Source: Promethearchaeota archaeon (lineage in GTDB: Archaea > Asgardarchaeota > Thorarchaeia > Thorarchaeales > Thorarchaeaceae). From it: DNA of 64,000 nucleotides. Shown here piece by piece: positions 43,778 through 52,500 of the stretch; the stretch's first letter is position 1; each line of letters starts with the position of its first letter. A program made the translations under genes and the position numbers. The notes below the pieces were generated by a model. It made no database searches. It was not told the origin of the DNA and saw only the letters and a program-made list of their open reading frames with translations. Location of the stretch: contig WJMJ01000034.1 of NCBI GenBank assembly GCA_014728035.1, forward strand, positions 1 to 64,000, written 5' to 3'.

Positions 43778-44614
43778 ATGGAACTGACGAGGCGAATTAT
43801 TGATGGAGAAGAGAGGCCTTCAATAGACGACGTGAAAAAAATACTTGAAAATGTCCATGAATTATACAGCGAGAAGCCAAACGTAGTAAGCACTCCAAAC
43901 ACCTCAATATATTATATCGGCGACCTTCACGGTGAATACCAATCAGCCAAGACAGTTGCAGAAAAAATCCAACACAGCAAAGCCCATTTTGTATTTCTCG
44001 GAGATTATGCTGACCGAGGCCCTGCACAGGTGGAAACTGTAATTCTACTTCTAGCTTTAGCGATAGAATATCCAAAACGAGTGACTCTTCTGAGAGGGAA
44101 TCATGAATCTGAAGAGATTGCAAAAAGTTATGGTTTCTATATGGATATTTCTAGAAAATATCGGGATTCTTTATTCTATAACTTCATCAAAACATATTCA
44201 GTCCTACCTCTTGCTGGTCTAAGTAGGAATGGAATCTTTTGTTGTCATGGAGGTATCCCAGAAGGAGTAAAATCTATAGATCAGATACAGACGATTGATA
44301 GATTCGACCCGAATTTCCCAGATGATATTGCATTTCAGATTGTATGGAACGACCCTGTAGACGCATCCGTGCGCTTTCGTAGAAACATGAGGTCATCAAG
44401 AGCTCGAGAATTTGGTGAGAAAGCATTTCAAGATTTTTGTGAAGAAATTGGTGTTAATTTATTCTTTCGTGCTCATGAAGCATATAAAGAAGGATACAAG
44501 ACATTCTTCGATAATAAGTTGGTAAGCATTTTCAGTACATCATATCGAGATAAAATATCTCCAAAAGTAGCTTTTGTCGATACAAAAATAGAATACGAGA
44601 TAGAGAGCTTGTAA
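43778..44614 (+). CDS. PPP-family serine/threonine protein phosphatase
   Basis: 278 residues with all PPP signatures: GDLHG (48-52), GDYADRG (75-81), LRGNHE (105-110), CCHGGIP and FFRAHE. These residues bind two metal ions and the phosphate, so it should be an active phosphoprotein phosphatase of the PP1/PP2A/bacteriophage-lambda type. Length matches the catalytic core alone, with a short N-terminal helix region and no membrane segment. The substrate is not known; no Hanks-type kinase is in the window. It sits 17 bases after the LOG-like gene, giving a small gene set with the pseudo-GTPase. A hairpin follows its stop codon. Confidence 0.88.
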   Translation: MELTRRIIDGEERPSIDDVKKILENVHELYSEKPNVVSTPNTSIYYIGDLHGEYQSAKTVAEKIQHSKAHFVFLGDYADRGPAQVETVILLLALAIEYPKRVTLLRGNHESEEIAKSYGFYMDISRKYRDSLFYNFIKTYSVLPLAGLSRNGIFCCHGGIPEGVKSIDQIQTIDRFDPNFPDDIAFQIVWNDPVDASVRFRRNMRSSRAREFGEKAFQDFCEEIGVNLFFRAHEAYKEGYKTFFDNKLVSIFSTSYRDKISPKVAFVDTKIEYEIESL

Positions 44615-44635
44615 TAATTACTTGTACATAATTTG

Positions 44636-44658
44636 CTCTTGAGTCAAATACTTAAGAG
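44636..44658 (+). terminator. Hairpin after the PPP phosphatase gene
   Basis: CTCTTGAGT-CAAAT-ACTTAAGAG pairs over nine positions with one G-T wobble, 22 bases after the stop codon and before the next promoter region. No T-run follows. Confidence 0.45.
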
Positions 44659-44724
44659 GGACAAATAACGCAAACACGACTGTAAACTTCATAAGCTACG
44701 AAGTCTGCTAACGAGATGATTGAA

Positions 44725-45804
44725 ATGCCCAAAGTTGCCGTTGTGAAGACAAGTCCAAAAACCATTAATGAAGACATTGCGCGTCTTCTAGACTTGGCGG
44801 AGTATGAAAAACACGTTGACAAGGATGTCGCTACTTCAATAAAGCTGAATCTTTCTTGGAGTAAATTTTATCCTGCATGTTCTACAAACCCCTATATTCT
44901 AGATGGATTATTGAAAAAGATGATAGCAGATGGATTCGACCCCAGGTCAATCCAGGCTGTTGAAAACGAAACGGTAGTCACCAATATTTGGGCAGGAGTA
45001 AAGGGAAACAATTGGTGGCCAGTTATGCGCAAACACAAGATTAGCTTCCTTCCACTGATAAATGCCACTTATGTTCCTGTTGAATTACCTCAAGAAACAC
45101 TTGTACTTGAAAAAATATTTGGCGAAGTCATAGCTCCAGAAGAAATTTTCAATACAAATATCATTCACTTGCCGACTGTCAAGACCCATGGACATACTCA
45201 AATGACTGGAGCGTTAAAAGATTCTTTTGGCCTCTATCTAACCAAGAATAGACACCTTGCGCATCTAAAAATTCACGAAGTGCTCGTTGACCTGTTATTA
45301 TTACAGCAAACAATATCTCATTCGGAATTTGTTCTGACCGATGGAACAGTGATGGGTGATGGCGCAGGCCCAAGAACAATGATACCAAAGATTGGCAATA
45401 TTCTCATCGCAACCAACGACATGGTTGCTGCAGACACGATTCAAAGTAGACTCATGGGTATTCCTTTGAATTTGGTCAAGAAAATACAAATCGCACACGA
45501 ACTTGGTCTTGGTGTTGCTGACCCTGAAGAAATAGAAATAGTGGGTGATTTTGAATCATATCAAGATCTACCCAATTTCCATATGCAGACGAGTAAAAGC
45601 CCTGTTATCACTTGGAATAGAGGATTCCTCAAATTCCCAGGAATGGAAACTCTTCTTTTCAGGTCACCTCTTATGTGGTTGCCTACTCAACTATCCGGCC
45701 TATATCACGACGGTATCTGGTTACCACTTAAAGGAAAGAAATGGGTCAACTGGTTCCTCGAAGAAACTGAATGGGGCGAACTCTGGAAAAGCTACTCAGA
45801 ATGA
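44725..45804 (+). CDS. DUF362-family protein
   Basis: 359 residues from ATG 44725 (the track's ATG 44716 adds MIE). Family landmarks are VAVVKTSPKTINEDI, SIKLNLSW, VTNIWAGVKGNN and INATYVPVELP. NIIHLPTVKTHGHTQMTGALKDSFGLYLTKNRHLAHLKIHEVLVDLLLL is the DUF362 core, followed by VLTDGTVMGDGAGPRTMIPK and MVAADTIQSRLMGIP. The family has no established reaction; some members carry ferredoxin-like clusters, which this one lacks. It is the first gene of a dense run; the prenyltransferase starts 10 bases after its stop. Confidence 0.82.
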   Translation: MPKVAVVKTSPKTINEDIARLLDLAEYEKHVDKDVATSIKLNLSWSKFYPACSTNPYILDGLLKKMIADGFDPRSIQAVENETVVTNIWAGVKGNNWWPVMRKHKISFLPLINATYVPVELPQETLVLEKIFGEVIAPEEIFNTNIIHLPTVKTHGHTQMTGALKDSFGLYLTKNRHLAHLKIHEVLVDLLLLQQTISHSEFVLTDGTVMGDGAGPRTMIPKIGNILIATNDMVAADTIQSRLMGIPLNLVKKIQIAHELGLGVADPEEIEIVGDFESYQDLPNFHMQTSKSPVITWNRGFLKFPGMETLLFRSPLMWLPTQLSGLYHDGIWLPLKGKKWVNWFLEETEWGELWKSYSE

Positions 45805-45814
45805 AGGTGAAGAA

Positions 45815-46768
45815 ATGGGATTAAAAGCATACGTGAAATTAATGCGTCCGCATCAGTGGTACAAAAATCTACTAGTATTTATTGCCTTGATATTTGCAGG
45901 AGTTAGAGCAGACCAACCGAATCGCATGTTTGACTATTTGAATATTGAGAGCCTAACCCCACTCATATTAGGTTTCTTAGCTTTCTGTGCAATCTCAAGC
46001 TTTGGATATATAATCAATGATATTGCCGATAGAAAAGAAGATGCGGTGCATCCTGAAAAGAGGAATAGACCCATTCCCTCAGGAGAGGCGAAATTTTCCA
46101 TAGCTATCATTTTAGCGATGGTACTGTTTGCTAGCGGGCTTGTTACTTCATATATACTGCATCCATTATTCTTCTTGATGGTAGTTCTCTATATCATAAA
46201 TTCTCAGTTCTATAATTTCTATTTGAGAAATTGGGCAATTGTGGATGTAGCATCTATCGCTTTTGGCTTCATCCTTCGTGCAGTATCTGGCACATTCCTA
46301 TTACACGTACCATTCACTTCTTGGTTAATTGTTGGAATCTTCTTCTTCGCATTAGTACTGGGATTTGGTAAACGCTACAATGAATTACAATTGCTGGGAG
46401 ATGATGCTGCAGATCATAAATTCGTGTTCACTCAGTACAACAGAGAAATATTGCAACAGGCAATTGGTGCATCTTCTACATGGGTTGTGATGTTCTATGC
46501 CCTCTACACATATCAGAATTTCATGGACATCATGGCTGATTTTCCTGTTATGCTTACTGTGCCCATAGCTGCCGGACTAATGCTAAGATATGTCTATCTT
46601 ATCTATAGTGGAAGTCCAGTTGGAAGAAAACCACATCTTGCATTCAAGGATAAAGGTATCATAGTTGGTACTATCCTTTTTGCTTTCGTATTCTTCTTGA
46701 CTCTGTATTATTGGGTACCTCTAAGGGATTTCATTCTCTCTCTATTTCCAAATATTGAATGGTGGTAG
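45815..46768 (+). CDS. UbiA-superfamily polyprenyltransferase, decaprenyl-phosphate phosphoribosyltransferase-like
   Basis: 317 residues from ATG 45815 (GAAGGTGAAGAA upstream); the track's extra 90 residues overlap the DUF362 gene in another frame. The first aspartate motif is NDIADRKEDAVHPEKRNRPIPSGE, the NDxxDxxxDxxHPxKxxRPI form typical of DPPR synthase-like proteins. The start MRPHQWYKNLLVFIALIFAG is also typical of that branch. KRYNELQLLGDDAADHK is in the second conserved loop region. About eight membrane helices. In bacteria this branch transfers 5-phosphoribose from PRPP to polyprenyl phosphate; in archaea the sugar-lipid product has no known use. Ends inside the PHP gene's upstream codons. 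Confidence 0.82.
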   Translation: MGLKAYVKLMRPHQWYKNLLVFIALIFAGVRADQPNRMFDYLNIESLTPLILGFLAFCAISSFGYIINDIADRKEDAVHPEKRNRPIPSGEAKFSIAIILAMVLFASGLVTSYILHPLFFLMVVLYIINSQFYNFYLRNWAIVDVASIAFGFILRAVSGTFLLHVPFTSWLIVGIFFFALVLGFGKRYNELQLLGDDAADHKFVFTQYNREILQQAIGASSTWVVMFYALYTYQNFMDIMADFPVMLTVPIAAGLMLRYVYLIYSGSPVGRKPHLAFKDKGIIVGTILFAFVFFLTLYYWVPLRDFILSLFPNIEWW

Positions 46769-46770
46769 AA

Positions 46771-47442
46771 ATGGACTCACGCCTTTCTGCATTTGACTTG
46801 CACAGTCATACATTGCATTCGAAAGATGGCCTCAACCGAGGTCGGTATCTGTTCAAATGGATGAAGAAGAAAGGTCTCAGGGGGATGGCATTAACAGAAC
46901 ACTGGAGTCCTTCGATAACAAAGCCAATTGTTCATGATGGCAGATTCCTACTGAATGGTTGTGAGTTTAAAACGACAGATTATGGAGAGCTGATTGGTCT
47001 TTTCGTTACAGATACAATCGAAAATAGATCATTCGTTGAAGTTGCAGAAGATATCCATGAGCAAAATGGCCTAACAATTCTGCCACATCCGAGAGACCCC
47101 ACACGAAAACATACTGCTGTTAGAAGAGGCCTCCCAGATGAGCTCATTTCAAAACATGTTGATCTGATAGAGGGAATCAATTCTAGATGCCTATTACCAA
47201 TTTTTAATACATGGGCACAAAAATTGGCAGAAAAATTGAAGAAACCTGTCACTGCTGGAAGTGATGCTCATTCATGGTTAGAAATAGGGCATGCAAGAAC
47301 ATATCTACAAGATATCGAGACCGTCAGTGATATATATGACAGATTGAAAAAGGGACAAACTCAGATATCCGGTTATCCATCCTTTTTCTGGGTTCACATT
47401 CCTACAATGATATGGCAAAGAATACGGAAGCTAGCAAAATGA
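46771..47442 (+). CDS. PHP-domain metal-dependent phosphoesterase
   Basis: 223 residues from ATG 46771, preceded by GGTGGTAGAA; the track's ATG 46759 lies inside the end of the prenyltransferase gene. Metal-ligand motifs are FDLHSHTLHSKDG, GMALTEHW, LTILPHPRD and VTAGSDAHSW, the four motifs of PHP phosphoesterases, which bind three metals. A small single-domain member, likely acting on a phosphorylated small molecule. In this gene run a natural guess is removal of phosphate from a phosphoribosyl or sugar-lipid intermediate, but that is inference. Its stop overlaps the next start as ATGA, a sign of coupled translation. Confidence 0.85.
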   Translation: MDSRLSAFDLHSHTLHSKDGLNRGRYLFKWMKKKGLRGMALTEHWSPSITKPIVHDGRFLLNGCEFKTTDYGELIGLFVTDTIENRSFVEVAEDIHEQNGLTILPHPRDPTRKHTAVRRGLPDELISKHVDLIEGINSRCLLPIFNTWAQKLAEKLKKPVTAGSDAHSWLEIGHARTYLQDIETVSDIYDRLKKGQTQISGYPSFFWVHIPTMIWQRIRKLAK

Positions 47443-48482
47443 CAGAAATAGAAGATTGTGCAGTTGAAACAGACGAATCATTCATCAGTATACGGAAGGT
47501 CGTATTGTTTGTTCTTATTGGGATTATTCTGTATTTGGCAATTACTTTGATTTCCAATGTTGAAGATATTGTCAATGCACTGGTAGAGATTCAATGGTGG
47601 TGGGTATTGCCAACAATGATGCTCTTGTCATTTGGAAACTATTTGTTTAGGTATGTCAAGTGGCAATATTACCTTCAGAAGATTGATGTCAATCTTTGCC
47701 ATAAGGATAGTTTCACAATATTCCTTGCAGGATTTACACTTACAACAACACCCGGAAAGATAGGAGAAGCTATCAAGGGTGTGTTCTGTAATGAAGTAGA
47801 TGGAGCTCCAGTAGCAAAAACAGTACCAGTAGTGGTATCAGAGAGAGTAACAGATCTTCTAGCAATGGTTCTGTTAGCTATGATTGGTTTTGTGATAGGA
47901 GTCAATACTGAAAATCAATTATTACAAGTTCTAATGCTTGGTGGTCTAGTCTTGGTTGGTGCAATTATTCTTGGACGCCCATCATTCTACAATAAGATTG
48001 TCAAAAAGATGACGACGATAGGTCCATTGAAACGGTTTCAGGATAGTTGTGATCTAATTGAAGATACAATGACAAAGACCTTAGCTCCAAAACCGATGAT
48101 ACTCTCCACACTTGTTAGTGTGCCAGGATGGTTCATGGAATGCCTTGAGCTTTGGTTGCTGCTTAGCTTGCTAAGTGGAGCTGGTCTACCTTCACTTACT
48201 GCTCCATCACTGATTCTATTGTTGGAAGCAACATTCATTCACTCCACTGCATCAATCATAGGCGCAATATCTTTCACTCCAGGGGGATTGGTTGGTTACG
48301 AAGCTGTTTCAATCTTCTTGATAACAACATTGCTTGGCTTTCCATTAGCAGATGCAAGTGTAGCAACTATTCTGATTCGATTCGTAACGCTTTGGTTCAG
48401 CGTCATTGTCGGATTCATCGCCTTAGGAGTTCTCACAAAGATGAATAGAAATAGGGAACAAGATGCAATCCATCAAGCTTAA
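47439..48482 (+). CDS. LPG-synthase-like/AglD-type polytopic membrane protein
   Basis: 347 residues from ATG 47439, which overlaps the PHP stop (ATGA); the track's ATG 47412 is nine codons upstream. About eight membrane helices follow a short acidic N-terminus. LFRYVKWQYYL, FLAGFTLTTTPGKIGEAIKGVF, VVSERVTDLLAM and AISFTPGGLVGYE are the conserved features of the lysylphosphatidylglycerol synthetase transmembrane family (PF03706). Members in archaea, such as AglD, act in protein glycosylation and lipid-linked sugar steps, and some are thought to move lipids across the membrane. Gene order after the prenyltransferase and PHP genes supports such a role. Confidence 0.82.
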   Translation: MTEIEDCAVETDESFISIRKVVLFVLIGIILYLAITLISNVEDIVNALVEIQWWWVLPTMMLLSFGNYLFRYVKWQYYLQKIDVNLCHKDSFTIFLAGFTLTTTPGKIGEAIKGVFCNEVDGAPVAKTVPVVVSERVTDLLAMVLLAMIGFVIGVNTENQLLQVLMLGGLVLVGAIILGRPSFYNKIVKKMTTIGPLKRFQDSCDLIEDTMTKTLAPKPMILSTLVSVPGWFMECLELWLLLSLLSGAGLPSLTAPSLILLLEATFIHSTASIIGAISFTPGGLVGYEAVSIFLITTLLGFPLADASVATILIRFVTLWFSVIVGFIALGVLTKMNRNREQDAIHQA

Positions 48483-48499
48483 AACAAATTGAAAATGTA

Positions 48500-48513
48500 C
48501 TCGCCTTGGCGAG
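48500..48513 (+). other. Small hairpin overlapping the TyrRS ribosome-binding region
   Basis: CTCGCC-TT-GGCGAG pairs perfectly and contains the GGCGAG that lies 5 bases before ATG 48518. Pairing would hide the SD, so it may tune translation, or simply end the upstream gene. Confidence 0.4.
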
Positions 48514-48517
48514 TGTA

Positions 48518-49531
48518 ATGACCAATACGCTAGAGAAGGCAATTGCTAATGCAGAGGAAGTTGTGACTACTGAAGAAGTTGAAGAGGCAATTGAAAAGCC
48601 CTCCTTCAATTTCTATTATGGTACTGCTCCAACAGGCCCTTTTCATTTTGCATATTTAATCCCACTAAACAAGCTTGTTGAATTATCAGAGTTGGGAGGA
48701 AAGGGTACGATTCTCTTGGCAGATTATCATGCACACCTTGACGACCAAAAGACATCTTTTGAACTCATGGAACTTCGCTCTAAATACTATGAGGAATGTA
48801 TTCGTGGAGTGATGGGAAAACATGCAAATAATTTTGAATTCCTGCGTGGTTCATCCTATCAACACAAAAGAGATTATGTTGAAGACCTATACAAAATTGC
48901 AGCACGGGTAACTACAAATCGAGCTAAACGTGCATCAAGTGAAGTGGTAAGACAGAGAGGAGAAGCAAAGGTTTCTGAATTGTTGTATCCCCTACTTCAG
49001 ATTCTTGATGTAAAATATCTCCGAGCGGATGTTACAGTTAGTGGAATCGACCAGAGAAACATCTACATGCTTGGCAGGGAAATCCTCGAAAGTGTCGACT
49101 ATAAGAAAGGATCCTACATATTCATGCCACTACTCCCCTCCCTCAAAGGAGATGGTGCAAAGATGTCTGCTAGCGATCCGCTCTCTCACATCCGTGTTAC
49201 TGATAGTCCAGCAAGTATTAAGAAAACTATCAAGAAAGCATATTGTCCAGCTGGAAACCTCGAACAGAATCCTATCACATCAACAATGCGATTCATTGTA
49301 TTCCCACGTTACAATGAAATATTAATTAAAAGAAAAGAGAAATTCGGTGGAGATGTTGAATTCAAAAGCATAGATGAATTCGAGAAAGCTTTTGTAGAGG
49401 GAGATATTCACCCAATGGATGCAAAGAATGCTGTAACTGAATATCTAATCGATCTCCTAGAACCTGCAAGAAAGTATTTTGAAAAGAATCAAAATATTCT
49501 TGTTGAGATAGAAAAGACCTTTGAAAAATAG
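48518..49531 (+). CDS. tyrS: Tyrosyl-tRNA synthetase, archaeal type
   Basis: 337 residues from ATG 48518 with GGCGAGTG upstream; the track's TTG 48506 is within the hairpin. Class I signatures are the HIGH-like PTGPFHFAYL and the KMSKS-like AKMSASD. YLRADVTVSGIDQRNIYMLGREIL is the tyrosine-pocket region of archaeal and eukaryotic TyrRS. Length of about 340 matches archaeal TyrRS, which lack the bacterial S4 domain. It charges tRNA-Tyr in the cytoplasm. TrpRS is the only close alternative and is less likely, given the GIDQRNIYMLGREIL region. It closes the run of genes from 44725 and is followed by a strong hairpin. Confidence 0.88.
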   Translation: MTNTLEKAIANAEEVVTTEEVEEAIEKPSFNFYYGTAPTGPFHFAYLIPLNKLVELSELGGKGTILLADYHAHLDDQKTSFELMELRSKYYEECIRGVMGKHANNFEFLRGSSYQHKRDYVEDLYKIAARVTTNRAKRASSEVVRQRGEAKVSELLYPLLQILDVKYLRADVTVSGIDQRNIYMLGREILESVDYKKGSYIFMPLLPSLKGDGAKMSASDPLSHIRVTDSPASIKKTIKKAYCPAGNLEQNPITSTMRFIVFPRYNEILIKRKEKFGGDVEFKSIDEFEKAFVEGDIHPMDAKNAVTEYLIDLLEPARKYFEKNQNILVEIEKTFEK

Positions 49532-49538
49532 AGGTAGT

Positions 49539-49560
49539 GAGCGACTGGTACGAGTCGCTC
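49539..49560. terminator. Bidirectional hairpin between tyrS and the giant surface protein gene
   Basis: GAGCGACT-GGTACG-AGTCGCTC, eight perfect base pairs, in the 40-base gap between convergent stop codons. It can serve both transcripts. Confidence 0.6.
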
Positions 49561-49571
49561 TATTCCCATGT

Positions 49572-52500
49572 TTAGCTATCAATTCCAAGACTCTTCAGGA
49601 GAGCTTCCATATCTGCTTTTGAGAGGTCATGTGCTTGCTCTAGAATGATTTCAATTTCTTCCTTCGCAATACCTTTCTGCATTAGCTTCTTTCGGAACTC
49701 TTCCAGAACTTCTGGTTGTTCACCAAGTGTCTTGGGGCCCACTGAAGGTGTGGTTTTTGATTCAGGAGTAACAGGGGTCTCTACTTCAGGTTTAGCTTCA
49801 ACCTTTTCGGGTTTAGTTGTTTCCGTAACATCAACCTCAGGCGACTCAGATATCTCAGCTTCAACAACAGGTTTAGTTTCAGCTTCTGCAATTGCTTCAG
49901 CACGACGAGCTTCTTCTTGTGTAATAACCTCTTTTAGGAAGCCAATCCGTTCACTGACTTTCATCCTTGCTAAATCAGACTTAAAGGCTTCAAGGTCTGA
50001 TTCTCCGAGACCTGTTATCTCAGTCAACCGGTCGAGTAATTCATTCAACTCGGGTACATCAATTTGAATTGGTGGAGAATGAACCTTATCTGGATCAGGC
50101 TCTATCTTTGTCGCTGCAAATTCTTCCCTAAGAATAGCAACAGTCAAATCCTTTCTAGACTGTGCAGGATATGGTTTAGGTACCTTACCCTTGCTTACAT
50201 TAGAAATCATACTGTTCAAAACTCTAATCATCTTGGGAACACTATAGATTCGTACATAGTATACAATACCGAGTGCGACGAATATGAAGCTTAGTCCACC
50301 AAGAACCTGAGCAGCTTGTATTAAGGCTTGAGTAGCAGATATGTCAGAAATAACCTCAATGTCAATCGTTTGAGTGACATAGTTTTCCTTTGCCATCGAA
50401 ATACGTATTGTGAACGTCCGACCAACATTGACCTGGAAATACAGAGTATAGACGCCGGGTTGAGTTTCACGAGTCCTATCAGGATAGTAGGTCACATTTC
50501 CTTCATTAAATGAAATATCAGGTATCACACCAGAAACTGGGACGTTATGATCAAGATCATAGTAACGAATCTCAATTGTGATAACGCTACCAGGAGTAGT
50601 TTGAATTCTTGTCTGAGAAGCAGTAAGATTAGTTCGAATCAAATCTACCGAGATGAATACAGTCTTGGTGGAAATTGCGTAGATTTCTGTTGGAAATGCA
50701 ACTTCTACCTGATAAGTACCTAGAATCAAATCGTCAGGAATTGCTAGTGCATACCCATTCGGGCTATTCTCAAGGGAGAACTGTCCAATACCAGTCCAAA
50801 CTGCAATACCATTTAGGTCATCAATAAGTTCGCCAGTTAGTGTGTTAGTGACGTTAAAGTAGATTGTATTAGTTTCATTGATTGGTGTTGAGAATGTATC
50901 AGGTCCATGTATTATTGCTTCAGTAGGCAAGATCGTAACAGCAAGGGCGATATTTGCTGTTTGATAATTCTCTTTTCCGATACTTACCGAAATATCATAG
51001 AATTGTGGTAGTGTCAGGTTGAGATAGAATTCTATGAGATAGCTGCCATTCTGTAAATCAGTTGCTACTGGATTGGGACCAACCCATGAAATTGACAGAG
51101 TTCCGTTCAAAATTGGTTGATTTGTATAAGTGTCATTGAAGTAAACAACAAATGATACATATTCGCCAGTATATCCGTCTTGCAATGAGCTTTGAGTTGT
51201 TAGTTCAGTGGAATGAGGACGGACTGTCAAAGTCAAGGTTCGCTTAGATACCGTATAGCCAGATTTTATTGCAGTGATACTAATGTAGAATGTTTTAGCA
51301 GATAGAAGAGAAGTGTTAATTGAGGCGGAGTAAGAACCATCAAGTTGCTGCTCAAGACTCCCTGATAATTCGCCTACACTGTAAGATATGGAAGCATTAT
51401 CAATGGAAACATCATAATGGGTATCATTGAAAGTAAATTCCAAAAATACCAATTCATTATAGAACACCGTAAGACCAGCTTGATCAGTTAGAAGTGTGAG
51501 TTTTGATGGAATAAGATCAACTGAAACTACTATTTCAGAAGAAAGAATGTCGTAATTAGTAGAACTTGCACTGAATGCTAGATTGTACTGTCCATAACCA
51601 AACCCAGTTACATTTACTGAGCCGAAATAGAACCCGATTGTGCCATTATTAGATAGTGTTACAATAGTATCGTTCCACTCAGCTGTCACTGATGCAGACT
51701 GAATAGGTTGGTCATTTGTAGAATCATAGAGATAGACATAGTAGTAACCAGTCGTGTTTGCAATTACAGAAAGCAAACTATTACTTGGTTCGATGTATCC
51801 AGTTGCTTTGGATATTACTAATGATAATGTAGTCTGCCGAGTCTGATAATATTCACGAGTTACTGTTATCTGCGGTGAATAGATTCCCCAATCCACAACG
51901 CTTGTATCAAGTATGAGAGAATAGCTTCCATCGTCTAAATCAGTGAAATAGTAAGTGGTACCATTCAACAAGAGGCTACCATTCATTCCTTTCACCAGAG
52001 TTCCACGATATGTGTCCTCCACATTGAATCGAATTTCTACAGACTGACCCCAATCAGCGTAGTAAGTTGTTTGGGCTAAGAGAATCACTACAGAACCTGA
52101 ACCAGGTTGTACGCTGATAGTAATGTTAACTGTTGCGTAATATTGCTTAGTAGCCTCTACTGTGAAGACATACTCTTGAGCTACAAGCCCAGTTGTGTTA
52201 AGTGATATTCTGTACTCACCATTATCAATCTCATTGATAGTCGCTGAAAGGCCTGTAATGTCAGTCCAATCAGTACTTAGAGTTGCACCAAGAATGGGAA
52301 CTGAATGATCGAAATCTATTAACGTCAGATTTACGAGAATTGGATCACCGACTGGAATTGTTCCAGCACCTGGTACTTCAGAAATTAATGAGGTTTGAAT
52401 AGCTCTGATCGAGGCAGGAATATCAGATTCTGTTCTGCTTGCGTAAAATGGGGTACCACTCTTACTTAACGTTAATTCAAGGAGAATGTTCCCGAGACCA

